Shown: positions 25,101 to 33,279, counted from the stretch's first letter. The stretch: DNA of 64,000 nucleotides from Pseudotabrizicola sediminis (GCF_004745575.1 NZ_RPEM01000001.1:372001-436000), one strand, 5' to 3'. A program made the numbers and translations. Notes: generated by a model not told the origin, from the letters alone.

Positions 25101-25264
25101 GCAAGATCGACCGCTGGAAACACCTGCCGATCATTATGCTGACCGCCAAGGCCATGGCGGATGACCCGAACCAGTGCCTTGCCGCCGGGGCCAATGACTA
25201 TTTGTCCAAGCCGCTGGATGTGGACAAGCTGTTGTCGCTGACCCGGGTATGGATGCCGCGATGA
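22121..25264 (+). CDS. Hybrid sensor histidine kinase with three receiver domains
   Basis: This 1047-residue protein has three to four N-terminal membrane segments (residues about 17-114), a GAF domain (about 130-290), a long Glu/Gln-rich coiled coil (about 290-375), the HisKA H-box M-S-H-E-L-R-T-P-L-N near residue 383, an HATPase (N-A-L-K-F near 503, G-T-G-L-G-L-S near 560) and three receivers with phospho-acceptor Asp in I-V-L-D-V (~702), I-V-L-D-M (~823) and L-V-L-M-D-V (~975). It would sense a signal at the membrane and phosphorylate several receivers in series. The next gene, cheR, overlaps its stop by four bases. Target unknown; resembles sensory hubs of the BarA/chemotaxis-hybrid type. 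Confidence 0.9.
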   Translation: MRTDLDTRFTLSDPRAFVSIMVAVSLVAVFVLDLMFPLGTAVWLGYFLPLVLSFASSRPWMPVAISVAVATGLLVGFGLDQLGSDPANIDSTVAASNRTMAAAVGFILGVAGRYLINSRNRLDAADWVQQGQVKLARAVQGDLTLEKLGAQVLGNLAEKLGARAGVIYVRQGRGFERIGHWGGDGLALPQTIAEDEGHLSRATQTNSIISLTAPPETALGWGSGLVRGKAAHTIIIPTHDGISCNGVIEIGLDHPLPDARHHLLERVGDKVGVAIRSAQYRTQLQQLLEESRRQTEELRSYSEELASTNEELEEQTRALQESQQLLEHQQAELEGQNAQLENQTQLLEEQRSALVQSRKSLEEQAKVLERESRYKSEFVANMSHELRTPLNALLIMSRLLAENRGRTLTGEQVRWAQTIESSGQDLLTLINDILDLSKIEAGKLDVIRAEVDPQSVVRKLLRGFEVQARSKGLHLTAEVAPGIGTFFTDINRLEQVLRNFLSNALKFTDRGRVSLHITPAADGIAFSVQDTGIGIAETEQEAVFDAFRQADGTISRRYGGTGLGLSISRELADLLGGSISLASTPGQGSTFTLTIPRDLPARGEQTRRVSTTEAHSMPAPSFAPATAKGVTKAPMLTPLPGVTDDRDALSPGDRIMLVVEDDPAFAQVMTDLAAELGFKCLCVGRADEAVAAARFYLPHAIVLDVGLPDHSGLSVLDQLKRDLATRHIPVHMVSAEDYTLEAMSQGAISYMMKPVQRDELALAIQRLEQRLEQRVRRVLIVEDDPAQLEGLKALLGNNEVETVGAPTAAEALAVFRSQPVDCIVLDMTLPDATGFDLLEMLDSDDDPSFPPVIVYTARSLSEAEEQRLRRHSKSIIIKGAKSPERLIDEVTLFLHQVVSDLPERQREMLAASLNRDSMLEGRRILVVEDDIRNVYALTGIFEPHGATVQIARNGREALDVLGRIADGAQPKIDLVLMDVMMPEMDGMTATREIRKIDRWKHLPIIMLTAKAMADDPNQCLAAGANDYLSKPLDVDKLLSLTRVWMPR

Positions 25265-26124
25265 CCCCTGTTCCCGTGCCCGTACCCGCCCCGGAAGAGG
25301 TGGAGCTGGATCTGTTTCTGGAAGCGCTTTACCGGCTCTATCACTATGACTTCCGCTCTTATTCCCGCGTGTCGCTGCACCGGCGCGCCGATCTTGCGCG
25401 CGAACGTCTGGACTGCGCCACGCTGTCAGACCTGCAACGACGTCTGTTGCGCGAACCCGATGTGCTGCCCGCAGTCATCGACGCCATGACCGTGCAGGTC
25501 AGCGAGGTGTTTCGCGACCCGGCCTATTATCTGGCGCTGCGCCGAGAGGTCATCCCGCATCTGAGCACCTTCCCGTCGCTCAAGGTCTGGGTCGCCGGCT
25601 GCGCGGATGGCGAAGAATTATATTCGCTGGCGATCCTGTTTCGCGAAGAAGGGCTTTTCGACCGCACCCTGTTCTATGCCACCGAAATCAACCGCCGCGC
25701 CTTGGCCAAGGCGGAAGGTGGCGTTTATGACATGGCCCGCATGGCCCATTTTTCGCAGAATTATCAGCAATCCGGCGGCCGGGCCTCGCTGTCCGATTAC
25801 TACACCGCCGCCTATGGCCGTGCCGCCTTTGACCGCAGCCTGCGCCGCAAGACCGTGTTCACCGAACACAACCTTGCGACCGATCAGGTGTTCTCCGAAG
25901 TGCACCTTGTGTCGTGCCGCAATGTCCTGATCTATTTCGACGCCACCTTGCAGGACCGGGCGCTTGGACTGTTCGCAGGCTCATTGGCGCGCGGCGGATT
26001 TCTTGGCCTCGGGTCGCATGAAACGCTGCGCTTCTCAGCTTATTCCCATTTGTTCTCTGCGTTTGACGAATCTCAACGCATTTGGCGCCGCACCGCGCGG
26101 CAAGAGGGTGATCATGCCAGGTAA
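25261..26124 (+). CDS. CheR-type protein-glutamate methyltransferase
   Basis: This 287-residue protein has the CheR all-alpha N-terminal domain and the SAM-dependent methyltransferase core. Visible motifs are V-S-E-V-F-R-D-P near residue 80, V-W-V-A-G-C-A-D-G-E-E-L-Y-S near residue 110 (canonical CheR has C-S-T-G-E-E-P-Y-S) and C-R-N-V-L-I-Y-F near residue 219. No methyl-accepting receptor or CheB lies nearby, so it probably modifies the neighbouring sensor kinases or another protein rather than a classical chemoreceptor. ATG 25261 overlaps the hybrid kinase stop (ATGA) and its 3' end overlaps the next gene by 11 bases. Confidence 0.88.
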   Translation: MTPVPVPVPAPEEVELDLFLEALYRLYHYDFRSYSRVSLHRRADLARERLDCATLSDLQRRLLREPDVLPAVIDAMTVQVSEVFRDPAYYLALRREVIPHLSTFPSLKVWVAGCADGEELYSLAILFREEGLFDRTLFYATEINRRALAKAEGGVYDMARMAHFSQNYQQSGGRASLSDYYTAAYGRAAFDRSLRRKTVFTEHNLATDQVFSEVHLVSCRNVLIYFDATLQDRALGLFAGSLARGGFLGLGSHETLRFSAYSHLFSAFDESQRIWRRTARQEGDHAR

Positions 26125-27946
26125 CGACGTCCGCTTCCTGCTTGTCGATGACATCAGGGAAAATCTGGTGGCACTCGAGGCGCTGCTGCGCCGCGATGGT
26201 CTGGAAATCCACACGGCACAATCCGCCGCTCAGGCATTGGAACTGATGCTGGTGAACGACTATGCCCTGGCCTTTCTCGATGTGCATATGCCCGAAACCG
26301 ACGGCTATGAACTGGCCGAGCTGATGCGGGGGGCTGAACGGACCCGGCGGCTGCCGATCATCTTCGTGACCGCCGCAGACATGGACGAAACCCGCCGCTT
26401 TCGCGGATATGAGGCGGGGGCGGTCGATTTCATCTTCAAGCCGATTGATCCCGTCATCCTGAAATCAAAGTCCGAAGTGTTCTTCCAGCTTGGATGCCAG
26501 GCACGCGATCTGGCGCGGCAACGCGACGAGATGCGCGCAATGGCCCTGCACCGCGATCAGGCCATGGCGCGGCTGAAAGCCCATGCCGACAATTCACCGC
26601 TTGCCACTGTCGAGCTGGATTGTGATCTGAACCTGCGGGTCTGGTCGCAGGGCGCCGAGCGGATCTTTGGCCACAAGACACGCGACATGCTGGGGAGACC
26701 GGTTGCCGGAACCCGATGGCTTTCAGAGGAAACCATCCACCTTTTGCGCGGCTGGATTGCGGATGATGAAGGTCAGGACTCCGCCCCCCGCTATACCACC
26801 GAAGCCATAGCCTTTCACGCCGGTGGCCACGAAATTGCCTGCGAGCTTTATGCATCGTCGCTGTGCGAACCCGAAGGACAACACCGGTCGCTGACGCTGC
26901 AGGTTCTGGACATCTCTGAACGGCGTCAGGCCGAAGCCATGCGATCGCTGCTGATCGGCGAGCTGAACCACCGCATCAAGAACACGTTGGCCAATGTGCA
27001 GGCCATCGCCCGCCAGACCCTGCGCCAGTCGACCGGGCTGGAGGATTTTGACCGCAGCTTTTCCGGCAGGCTTCAGGCCTTGTCCCGCGCGCATTCCATC
27101 CTGTCCGACGCCACATGGTCCAGCGCGCCGCTGGACGATCTGATAGCTGATCAGATCAAGGCCGGAACGCTGGATGGCGACAGGTTGCGCCAGTCCGGGC
27201 CGAAGGTGCAGATCTCACCGGAAAACATGCTGCGCCTTGCGCTCACCCTGCATGAGCTTGGCACAAACGCGCAAAAATACGGCGCGCTGTCGCGGTCGGG
27301 CGGCGAAGTGCATCTGTCTTGGCGCTGCGAAGGCGAAGGGCTGGTTCTGCAATGGCAGGAACGCGGCGGGCCGCACGTCACCCCCCCTGTCCGCACAGGC
27401 TTTGGCCATACCCTAATCGGCGCAAGTGCGGGCGGTCAGGACGGCAGCGTTGACGTTGACTGGCAGCCCGAAGGTGTCATCTGGACCATCCGCCTGACCC
27501 AAGGGGTGACGCCCGTCAGCGGGGACGCGCCTGTCCAGAAGGCTCTGACTTCCGTCACCGTAACCGAGGAGTCGCTGGTGGGGCGGCGGATTCTGATGAT
27601 CGAAGACGAACCCCTTGTCGCGCTTGATCTGACCTTCGAGCTGGAAGATGTCGGGGCCGAGGTGGTCGCGGTGGCGCGCACCCTGCGCGACGCGCTGCGC
27701 GAAGCAGCGGATCAGATGGTGGATCTTGCCTTGCTCGACGGCAACCTTGGCGGCGAAAAGGTGGATGCTGTCGCCGAAATCCTTAGCCGGCGTGGGATTC
27801 CCTTCTGCTTTGTGTCAGGCTATGGCCCGGAACACCTGCCCGCCGGCTTCCGGACCGTCCCGATTGTCCAAAAGCCGGTCGATCCGGCGCGACTGCTGTC
27901 TGTGCTGCATCAGATCAGCGTCACACCTGTCGCAGAGACCCTCTGA
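26114..27946 (+). CDS. Receiver-PAS-HWE histidine kinase-receiver protein
   Basis: This 610-residue soluble protein has an N-terminal receiver (Asp near residue 56 in A-F-L-D-V-H-M-P), a PAS domain (about 155-265), an HWE-family kinase core with E-L-N-H-R-I-K-N-T-L-A-N-V-Q near residue 282 and the H-E-L-G-T-N-A-Q-K-Y-G-A-L-S ATP-binding motif near residue 379, and a C-terminal receiver (Asp near 541 in L-L-D-G-N). HWE kinases often feed PhyR in the alphaproteobacterial general stress response. The start ATG 26114 lies inside the end of cheR; the three genes form one operon. Confidence 0.9.
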   Translation: MPGNDVRFLLVDDIRENLVALEALLRRDGLEIHTAQSAAQALELMLVNDYALAFLDVHMPETDGYELAELMRGAERTRRLPIIFVTAADMDETRRFRGYEAGAVDFIFKPIDPVILKSKSEVFFQLGCQARDLARQRDEMRAMALHRDQAMARLKAHADNSPLATVELDCDLNLRVWSQGAERIFGHKTRDMLGRPVAGTRWLSEETIHLLRGWIADDEGQDSAPRYTTEAIAFHAGGHEIACELYASSLCEPEGQHRSLTLQVLDISERRQAEAMRSLLIGELNHRIKNTLANVQAIARQTLRQSTGLEDFDRSFSGRLQALSRAHSILSDATWSSAPLDDLIADQIKAGTLDGDRLRQSGPKVQISPENMLRLALTLHELGTNAQKYGALSRSGGEVHLSWRCEGEGLVLQWQERGGPHVTPPVRTGFGHTLIGASAGGQDGSVDVDWQPEGVIWTIRLTQGVTPVSGDAPVQKALTSVTVTEESLVGRRILMIEDEPLVALDLTFELEDVGAEVVAVARTLRDALREAADQMVDLALLDGNLGGEKVDAVAEILSRRGIPFCFVSGYGPEHLPAGFRTVPIVQKPVDPARLLSVLHQISVTPVAETL

Positions 27947-28004
27947 AACCAACCCAGGTCACACAGGCCGGGCCTTGTGTTCGCGAAGCGGGACCATGGG
28001 CGCG

Positions 28005-28229
28005 TCAGCTGTCCGGCTGCTCTGATTCGGGTGACAGTGCCGACCGCTGGCGATCCATCGGCGCAAGCGACTGCAGGGCGATGTCGAGGTCTGACTGGAA
28101 CACAGATTGCAGCCGTGCCGCATTGCTTTTGGCATGTGTCGAAAGGCTTATCTTGCCGATCATTGAATTGCCTTCCAGCGCTTGGGCAAGCTGCTGAATG
28201 AATGGATCTGGCGGGGCCATTTTGGGCAT
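28005..28229 (-). CDS. Small hypothetical protein
   Basis: This 74-residue hydrophilic protein starts at ATG 28229 behind GGGAGAG, a good ribosome binding site. I do not recognise a family. It is predicted to be helical (D-P-F-I-Q-Q-L-A-Q-A-L-E near the N-terminus) with a disordered, acidic C-terminus. It is convergent with the HWE kinase gene. The site and codon use make it plausible; it could still be spurious. Confidence 0.5.
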   Translation of the reverse strand: MPKMAPPDPFIQQLAQALEGNSMIGKISLSTHAKSNAARLQSVFQSDLDIALQSLAPMDRQRSALSPESEQPDS

Positions 28230-28609
28230 CTTACTCTCCCATAACTCATAAAAAACTGTTCATTTTCACGCAAACAGCAGAACAACAGATGCCTTTCAAA
28301 CCAAGACACCATGCGACGGCACGACTGCCCCCGCAAAAATGACCGAAGAAACGGGGGATGTTGATGCGACGCACCATCACAGGAAAATGGGACACTTACC
28401 TCTGAATACGCGCCAACCCGGCTCTCCAGTCTTCCAATGCACCAGTCGTCTTAACAGCTGGTAACCAATTTATACGATTCAGAAGCCTGTGCGAACAGGT
28501 TCGGAAACTACCTAAGAAAAAAGCATTCCGCCCACCTCATCGTCAACAGGAAACCTCCGCAACGCCCGTCTGACATCGACCAAAGTTCCAGATCACCCCC
28601 GCCATCCGG
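28230..28609. other. Intergenic, no gene seen
   Basis: About 380 bases between two divergent small genes. AT content is above the surroundings. No gene or RNA is recognisable; the right edge adjoins the EcfG-type promoter. Confidence 0.5.
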
Positions 28610-28634
28610 GGAACGCAACCTTGCGACGTTCGTT
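28610..28634 (+). promoter_or_regulatory. Predicted EcfG (general stress response) promoter
   Basis: GGAAC (28610-28614), exactly 16 bases, CGTT (28631-28634): an exact match to the EcfG-type consensus of alphaproteobacteria. It ends 25 bases before the ATG of a small hydrophilic protein gene that heads a five-gene run. Confidence 0.75.
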
Positions 28635-28659
28635 GATGCAGCAGGAAACGGAGAGTGCC

Positions 28660-28845
28660 ATGACACAGAAGATGCCATCGAATGAGGCCCTGCGAAACAA
28701 GGGTGGGGTCATCGACCAGCGCAAGCAGCAGATCGACCCTGCGGGAAAGCATCGCGACGATCCGAACGACCTGGCAAAACGCTCGCAGAAGCAACCGGGG
28801 CAGGATCTGCGCGATCCGCAAAAGGACACCGGCAATGCCGAATGA
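28660..28845 (+). CDS. Small hydrophilic stress-type protein
   Basis: This 61-residue protein (starting MTQKMPSNEALRNKGG) is very hydrophilic, rich in Lys, Asp, Gln and Pro, and has no hydrophobic core, suggesting intrinsic disorder. GGAG precedes ATG 28660. It is first behind the predicted EcfG promoter, and proteins of this composition are common in general-stress regulons, so a stress-protection role is inferred. Its stop overlaps the next gene start. Confidence 0.65.
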   Translation: MTQKMPSNEALRNKGGVIDQRKQQIDPAGKHRDDPNDLAKRSQKQPGQDLRDPQKDTGNAE

Positions 28846-29020
28846 ACCGAAAGCCGCCAAACAAAAGCGCCCGCCGCCACCGGATCGTCAGAATGCACAG
28901 GATGATCACGAAGGGTCGGCGCATAGCCCGGACGAATTTGATGTGATGAACCCGCAAAAGCAGGGGGTGGGGGACGGACAAGCCGATCAGGCGGCCCCGA
29001 AACCTGCGACCAAACGCTGA
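28836..29020 (+). CDS. Small hydrophilic protein, second of stress operon
   Basis: This 61-residue protein starts at ATG 28836, ten bases inside the previous gene, and reads MPNEPKAAKQKRPPPPDRQN, continuing with a highly charged, Pro/Gln-rich sequence. No family is recognised. Like its neighbour it is likely disordered. The tight overlap and the downstream flavoprotein gene 19 bases later support a real gene in the same transcript. Confidence 0.55.
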
Positions 29021-29039
29021 CGTGACATCGCAGGTGAAG

Positions 29040-29984
29040 ATGCGGGATTGCGTCATTGTCGGCGGCGGGCCCGCAGGCCTGACCGCCGCGCTTTATCTTG
29101 CCCGGTTCCTGCGCAGTGTCACCGTGATTGACGCGCAGGACGGGCGGGCGCAACTGATCCCGAAAACCCACAACCTTGCCCCGTTTCCCGACGGCATTTC
29201 AGGTCTTGATCTTCTTGGCCGGATGCGGGGGCACGCGTGCCAATATGGGGCAGTCATTGAACCCGGCACTGTCCGCAGCGTTGCAAAGCAAGACGGCGTG
29301 TTTCACATCACGACCGACAGCCGAACCCTTATGGCCCGCACGGTCATCTTCGCCACAGGCGTTTTCAACCATCGGCCGCCCCTGTCCTCCGGGCAACATG
29401 CGCAGGGTCTGGCGCTTGGGCTGATCCGCTATTGTCCGGTGTGCGATGCCTATGAGGTGCGTGACAAGCGTATTGCGGTGCTTGGACACGGTGACCACGG
29501 CACCAAAGAGGCGCGCTTTATCAGCCATTATTCCCCTTTTGTGACCTTGATCCCGCCAGACGGATCAGTGGGCGTCCCGCAAACCGGCATCGCTGCCCTG
29601 TCGGCACCCATGCAGCGCATTTCCCTGTCAGAAACCGAGGTGATCGTCACCTTGGGGACCGGCGCGTCCCACCATTTTGATACGCTTTACGTCGCCCTTG
29701 GCACCACGGCACGGTCAGATCTGGCGGATGGGCTGGGGCTGCGTCTGGACGCAGGCCACATTGCCGTCGATTCCCGGCAGCGGACCAGCCTCGACGGCGC
29801 CTATGCCATCGGGGATGTCACCGACGGTCTGGACCAGATCGCGGCGGCCATGGGCCAGGGGGCCATCGCAGCCGCCGCGCTCCACAACAGCCTGACTGAA
29901 AAAGCGTCCCGTGCTCTGACCCACAGCACAGCGCCGCACACCGATGGTCCCGCTGCCACCGAACCCCGTCTGGAGGTTTCCTGA
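29040..29984 (+). CDS. Thioredoxin-reductase-like FAD/NAD(P) oxidoreductase
   Basis: This 314-residue flavoprotein has the N-terminal FAD Rossmann motif V-I-V-G-G-G-P-A-G-L-T-A near residue 5, a redox pair in C-P-V-C-D near residue 134, an NAD(P) loop (V-L-G-H-G-D-H-G near residue 152) in which the usual third Gly is substituted, and the C-terminal A-I-G-D-V-T-D FAD motif near residue 264. It would reduce a disulfide partner or another small electron acceptor. ATG 29040 with AGGTGA upstream is preferred over GTG 29022. It is in the predicted stress operon and its stop overlaps the deaminase start (TGATG). Confidence 0.85.
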   Translation: MRDCVIVGGGPAGLTAALYLARFLRSVTVIDAQDGRAQLIPKTHNLAPFPDGISGLDLLGRMRGHACQYGAVIEPGTVRSVAKQDGVFHITTDSRTLMARTVIFATGVFNHRPPLSSGQHAQGLALGLIRYCPVCDAYEVRDKRIAVLGHGDHGTKEARFISHYSPFVTLIPPDGSVGVPQTGIAALSAPMQRISLSETEVIVTLGTGASHHFDTLYVALGTTARSDLADGLGLRLDAGHIAVDSRQRTSLDGAYAIGDVTDGLDQIAAAMGQGAIAAAALHNSLTEKASRALTHSTAPHTDGPAATEPRLEVS

Positions 29985-30460
29985 TGCCGCCTTCCCCTTC
30001 GCCGCCGGTCAGCCCGGCAGAGCACTCTGCCATTGTAGACGCAATCCATCGCGCGCTCGCCGCCCGGCAGGAAAGCGGCAAGTCCGGCATCGCGGCATCC
30101 GTGCTTTGCAACGGCCAGACCGTCGCCAAGGCAGAGAACGAGGTTCACCTGCACTGCGACCCCACCCGACATGCCGAAATGGTCGCCATCACGCGCGCGG
30201 CAGAGGCGCTTGGCACAACCGATCTCAAGCAGTGTGTGATGATCTCTACCCTGCAACCCTGTGAAATGTGTCTGGCGGCGATGCGCTTTGCCGGAATACG
30301 CCGCGTGATTTTTGCGGCCACCCAAGGCCGTGTGGCGGGCAAATACTTTGCGTTCCCGCACCTGAGCCTCGACGACTTCCGTCATGGCAACGACTTCGAC
30401 GCCATCGGCGGGATCTGTGAGGATCTGGTGCTGCACCTTTACGCCACCGGAGAAGAATAA
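29984..30460 (+). CDS. Nucleoside/base deaminase family protein
   Basis: This 158-residue zinc-dependent CDA-fold deaminase shows the H-A-E motif (R-H-A-E-M) near residue 65 and the second zinc motif P-C-E-M-C near residue 91. The layout resembles guanine deaminases and TadA-like enzymes; the length and the tail (A-G-K-Y-F-A-F) do not decide the substrate. Translationally coupled to the upstream flavoprotein and followed immediately by the VOC gene. In a stress operon it may clear damaged or unwanted bases, which is inference. Confidence 0.8.
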   Translation: MPPSPSPPVSPAEHSAIVDAIHRALAARQESGKSGIAASVLCNGQTVAKAENEVHLHCDPTRHAEMVAITRAAEALGTTDLKQCVMISTLQPCEMCLAAMRFAGIRRVIFAATQGRVAGKYFAFPHLSLDDFRHGNDFDAIGGICEDLVLHLYATGEE

Positions 30461-30883
30461 ATGCCCGCACCCAAATTGCTGAGGATTCTTGAAAGCTCGC
30501 TTTATGTCAGTGATCTTGGCAGGGCCGCCGCGTTTTACGAGGGCGTCATGGGCCTGTCGTGCCTGCACGCGGATGACCGGATGCGCGCGTATAAGGTGAA
30601 TGGGGTCAGCGTTCTGCTGCTGTTCCTGCGCGGTGCCACGACACAGCCGGTTCAGACGGGTGGCGGACTGATCCCACCCCATGATGCCACCGGCCAGATC
30701 CACATGGCCTTTGCCATCACACCAGAAACGCTGCAGGCGTGGCGCGACCATCTGGCCCAACACGCAGTGGAAATTGAAGGCACGTCAGACTGGCAGCGCG
30801 GCGGACACAGCCTGTATTTCCGCGACCCGGACGCCAACATGCTGGAAGTGGCAACCACACCGGGGCTCTGGCAGGGCTTCTGA
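30461..30883 (+). CDS. VOC-family (glyoxalase/bleomycin resistance-type) protein
   Basis: This 140-residue protein has the paired beta-alpha-beta units of the vicinal oxygen chelate fold. The first metal-ligand region lies near residue 15 (S-S-L-Y-V-S-D-L), H-M-A-F-A near residue 80, and the C-terminal G-H-S-L-Y-F-R-D-P-D-A-N-M-L-E-V metal/substrate motif near residue 108. The Glu of L-E-V is the expected metal ligand. It may act on methylglyoxal-type or aromatic substrates; the substrate is not readable. ATG directly follows the deaminase TAA. Confidence 0.85.
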   Translation: MPAPKLLRILESSLYVSDLGRAAAFYEGVMGLSCLHADDRMRAYKVNGVSVLLLFLRGATTQPVQTGGGLIPPHDATGQIHMAFAITPETLQAWRDHLAQHAVEIEGTSDWQRGGHSLYFRDPDANMLEVATTPGLWQGF

Positions 30884-31002
30884 CCGATGCATCCGGCGCG
30901 CAGCCTTCCCTGAAGCGCAGATCTACGGTCGCACGCAGATGGTCGAGACCGAAAGCGCAGGCCCGGACGTCCATTCCCGAAACCCCATCAGGAAACTGAC
31001 CA

Positions 31003-31554
31003 ATGCCCCCCGACACGCCTTCCACAGACCAGTTACCGCCGCGCACCCCTGTTCAGGTCGTCGCTCAGGAAACGCTGATCGCTAATCTGCGCAATGCACA
31101 TGCCTTGGAAAAGCAGGTGATCGCGGTGCTGGAACCGCAGCTGAAGCTGTTGGACGACTACGCTGACCTGCACGCCAGACTTACCCGCCACATCGCCGAG
31201 ACCCGCGAACAGGCAGAGCGGCTTGAGGCCGCATTAGCCTCCTGCGGCACATCGCCCTCCATGATCAAGGATGCGGTGCTGAGTGTGATGGGGCTTGGAC
31301 AATCTTCGGCGCAGGGCTTCAGTTCCGACGCAGTGCTGAAGGCCGTGGTCGCCGACATGATGACGGAACATCTGGAAATCGCGACCTATCGCACGCTGAT
31401 CGTGCTTGCCGAAATGGCGGGTCGGTCAGAGCTTGTCCCTGCACTGGAGGCATCCCTGCGCGAAGAGGAAGCGATGGCAGACTGGTTCAACCAGAACCTC
31501 GAACTGCTTGCGCGGCGGTTTGTCGAGCTCGAGACGGCACAGAGACGTCAGTAA
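31003..31554 (+). CDS. DUF892 / YciE-family ferritin-like protein
   Basis: This 183-residue four-helix ferritin-like protein belongs to the YciE/DUF892 family of stress-induced proteins. It has the family features of a helix beginning L-R-N-A-H-A-L-E-K-Q near residue 30, a second helix with H-I-A-E-T-R-E-Q near residue 63, the D-M-M-T-E-H-L-E-I-A-T-Y motif near residue 116 and L-R-E-E-E-A-M-A-D-W near residue 152, supplying acidic/His metal ligands. Members are commonly in general-stress regulons. It follows the EcfG-type operon after a 119-base gap. No promoter of its own was recognised. Confidence 0.85.
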   Translation: MPPDTPSTDQLPPRTPVQVVAQETLIANLRNAHALEKQVIAVLEPQLKLLDDYADLHARLTRHIAETREQAERLEAALASCGTSPSMIKDAVLSVMGLGQSSAQGFSSDAVLKAVVADMMTEHLEIATYRTLIVLAEMAGRSELVPALEASLREEEAMADWFNQNLELLARRFVELETAQRRQ

Positions 31555-31617
31555 AATCAAGCCGCGTAGGGTTAACCCGGATGGCACACCGGCCCGGCAT
31601 GGAACCTGCCAAGCATA

Positions 31618-33279
31618 TCAGGGCCGGGTTTCAATCGCCTGCGCCGCGACGGGCAACATATGTTTGCGCACTGCGCGGGTGATTTCGCCCATCTGGATCG
31701 GCTTGCAGATCACATCGTCAAAGCCGCTGTTGCGGTAAGAGTTTATCTGTCCGGGCTGCGTGTTTGCGGTCACCGCGATCAGCGGAAGGGGCGGTATGCC
31801 CCTGCCCTGTTCGGCGGTACGGATGGCCAGTGCCGCCGTGACGCCATCCATCCGTGGCATGGAAATATCCATGAACACCGCAGTGAGCGCCCCTTCCCGC
31901 ACCTTCGTCAACGCTTCCAGCCCATCGCGCGCTGTCTCCACACCCAGCCCGAGCAGCTCCAGCATCGCCTTGATGACAGCCAGGTTGGCCGCATTGTCAT
32001 CCACGGCCAGCACCACCATACCAGCCACCGCATCCAGCGTCGGGGGATCTTGCGGAGCCACCGGCTCATCCACCGTTTGCAAGGGCAGCTCGACCTTGAA
32101 CTCCGTGCCCCTGCCCTCCATGCTGCTGACGGTGATGGCACCGCCCATGCCCGTGACCAAATGCTTGACGATCGACAGTCCAAGACCGGTGCCGCCAAAG
32201 CGATGCGAAATGGTCGCATCCGCCTGACCGAAGGCCGTGAACAATGACTCCGCTGCCTCTGGGGTCATGCCAATTCCGGTATCGCTGACCGTCACCCGGA
32301 ACGGACGGCCCGGAACACAGCTGAACCTGACCGAGACAGTTCCCGCTTCGGTGAATTTGATCGCATTGCTGACAAGGTTTTGCAGGATCTGGTTGATCCG
32401 CATCTCGTCGCCCCGCCACAACGCCCTCGCCCCCGGATTGGTCATCACCTCAAACGTCAGACCCTTTTGCTCCGCCACGTCGAAGTACAACGTGTCAAGC
32501 CTGTTGGCCAAATCAATCGGCCGGAACGGCACGGGGTTGAACTCCAGCTTGCCGGCTTCGATCTTGGACAGGTCGAGCAGGTCATTCAGGAGCTGCAGCA
32601 TTACGTCACCGGACTCGATGATCGCCTGAACCCGGGTCTGATGCACCGGATCGACCAGATCCTGTGCCAACACCTGGGCCAGCCCCATGACGCCGTTCAG
32701 CGGCGTGCGCACCTCATGCCCGACCGAAGCCACGAATTTTGCCCGGGCATCCGATTCCCGTGTGGCCGCCGCCATGGCCACGTCCCTGTCCTGAACGGCT
32801 TTGATCAGCAGGATCTGTTCGTCCACCATTGCGGCCAGCTCTTCGATCAGGGACTTTTCTTCCCGTGTCCAGTTGCGCGGCGCGCTGTTGAACACGCACA
32901 GCGACCCGATCGGCGCACCGGACGGCTCGTGAATCGGTACACCCAGATATGAGATGATCCCAAGTTGCCTCACCGCAGGGTGCTCCATGACACGGTCATC
33001 GGTGCGGGCGTCAGCAATGACCAACGGTGCATCCGCGTCGCGTACCAGCTTGCAAAACGAATGACTGAGCGGAGTTGCGCGTTCGGTCTGCAGGGGTTCG
33101 GCGACACCGTTTGTGCTGCGAAAGAACTGGCGGTCGGCCTCATCGTCGATAACCGACATAACCGATGCCTCGGCACACAGAATAAGTCGTGCCAGACGGG
33201 TCTGACGGTCAAATCCGTCATGGGATGTTCCGTTCAGCAACCCAAGCGATGCCAGAGTATTGCTTGTGATATGCAGCAT
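31618..33279 (-). CDS. GAF hybrid histidine kinase with receiver
   Basis: This 553-residue soluble protein has an N-terminal GAF domain (about 20-155, with L-G-V-P-I-H-E-P-S-G typical of GAF sensor kinases), a HisKA H-box G-H-E-V-R-T-P-L-N near residue 190, an HATPase with N-A-I-K-F near residue 312 and G-T-G-L-G-L-S-I near residue 371, and a C-terminal receiver with the phospho-acceptor in F-M-D-I-S-M-P near residue 470. It is convergent with the DUF892 gene. An EcfG-type motif lies about 250 bases upstream on its strand. Signal and target unknown. Confidence 0.9.
   Translation of the reverse strand: MLHITSNTLASLGLLNGTSHDGFDRQTRLARLILCAEASVMSVIDDEADRQFFRSTNGVAEPLQTERATPLSHSFCKLVRDADAPLVIADARTDDRVMEHPAVRQLGIISYLGVPIHEPSGAPIGSLCVFNSAPRNWTREEKSLIEELAAMVDEQILLIKAVQDRDVAMAAATRESDARAKFVASVGHEVRTPLNGVMGLAQVLAQDLVDPVHQTRVQAIIESGDVMLQLLNDLLDLSKIEAGKLEFNPVPFRPIDLANRLDTLYFDVAEQKGLTFEVMTNPGARALWRGDEMRINQILQNLVSNAIKFTEAGTVSVRFSCVPGRPFRVTVSDTGIGMTPEAAESLFTAFGQADATISHRFGGTGLGLSIVKHLVTGMGGAITVSSMEGRGTEFKVELPLQTVDEPVAPQDPPTLDAVAGMVVLAVDDNAANLAVIKAMLELLGLGVETARDGLEALTKVREGALTAVFMDISMPRMDGVTAALAIRTAEQGRGIPPLPLIAVTANTQPGQINSYRNSGFDDVICKPIQMGEITRAVRKHMLPVAAQAIETRP

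Noticed and set aside
23624-25123. A 499-codon minus-strand frame opposite the hybrid kinase
   Set aside because: The plus-strand frame carries HATPase and three receiver domains over the same DNA; the antisense translation is His/Gln/Arg-rich and resembles nothing.
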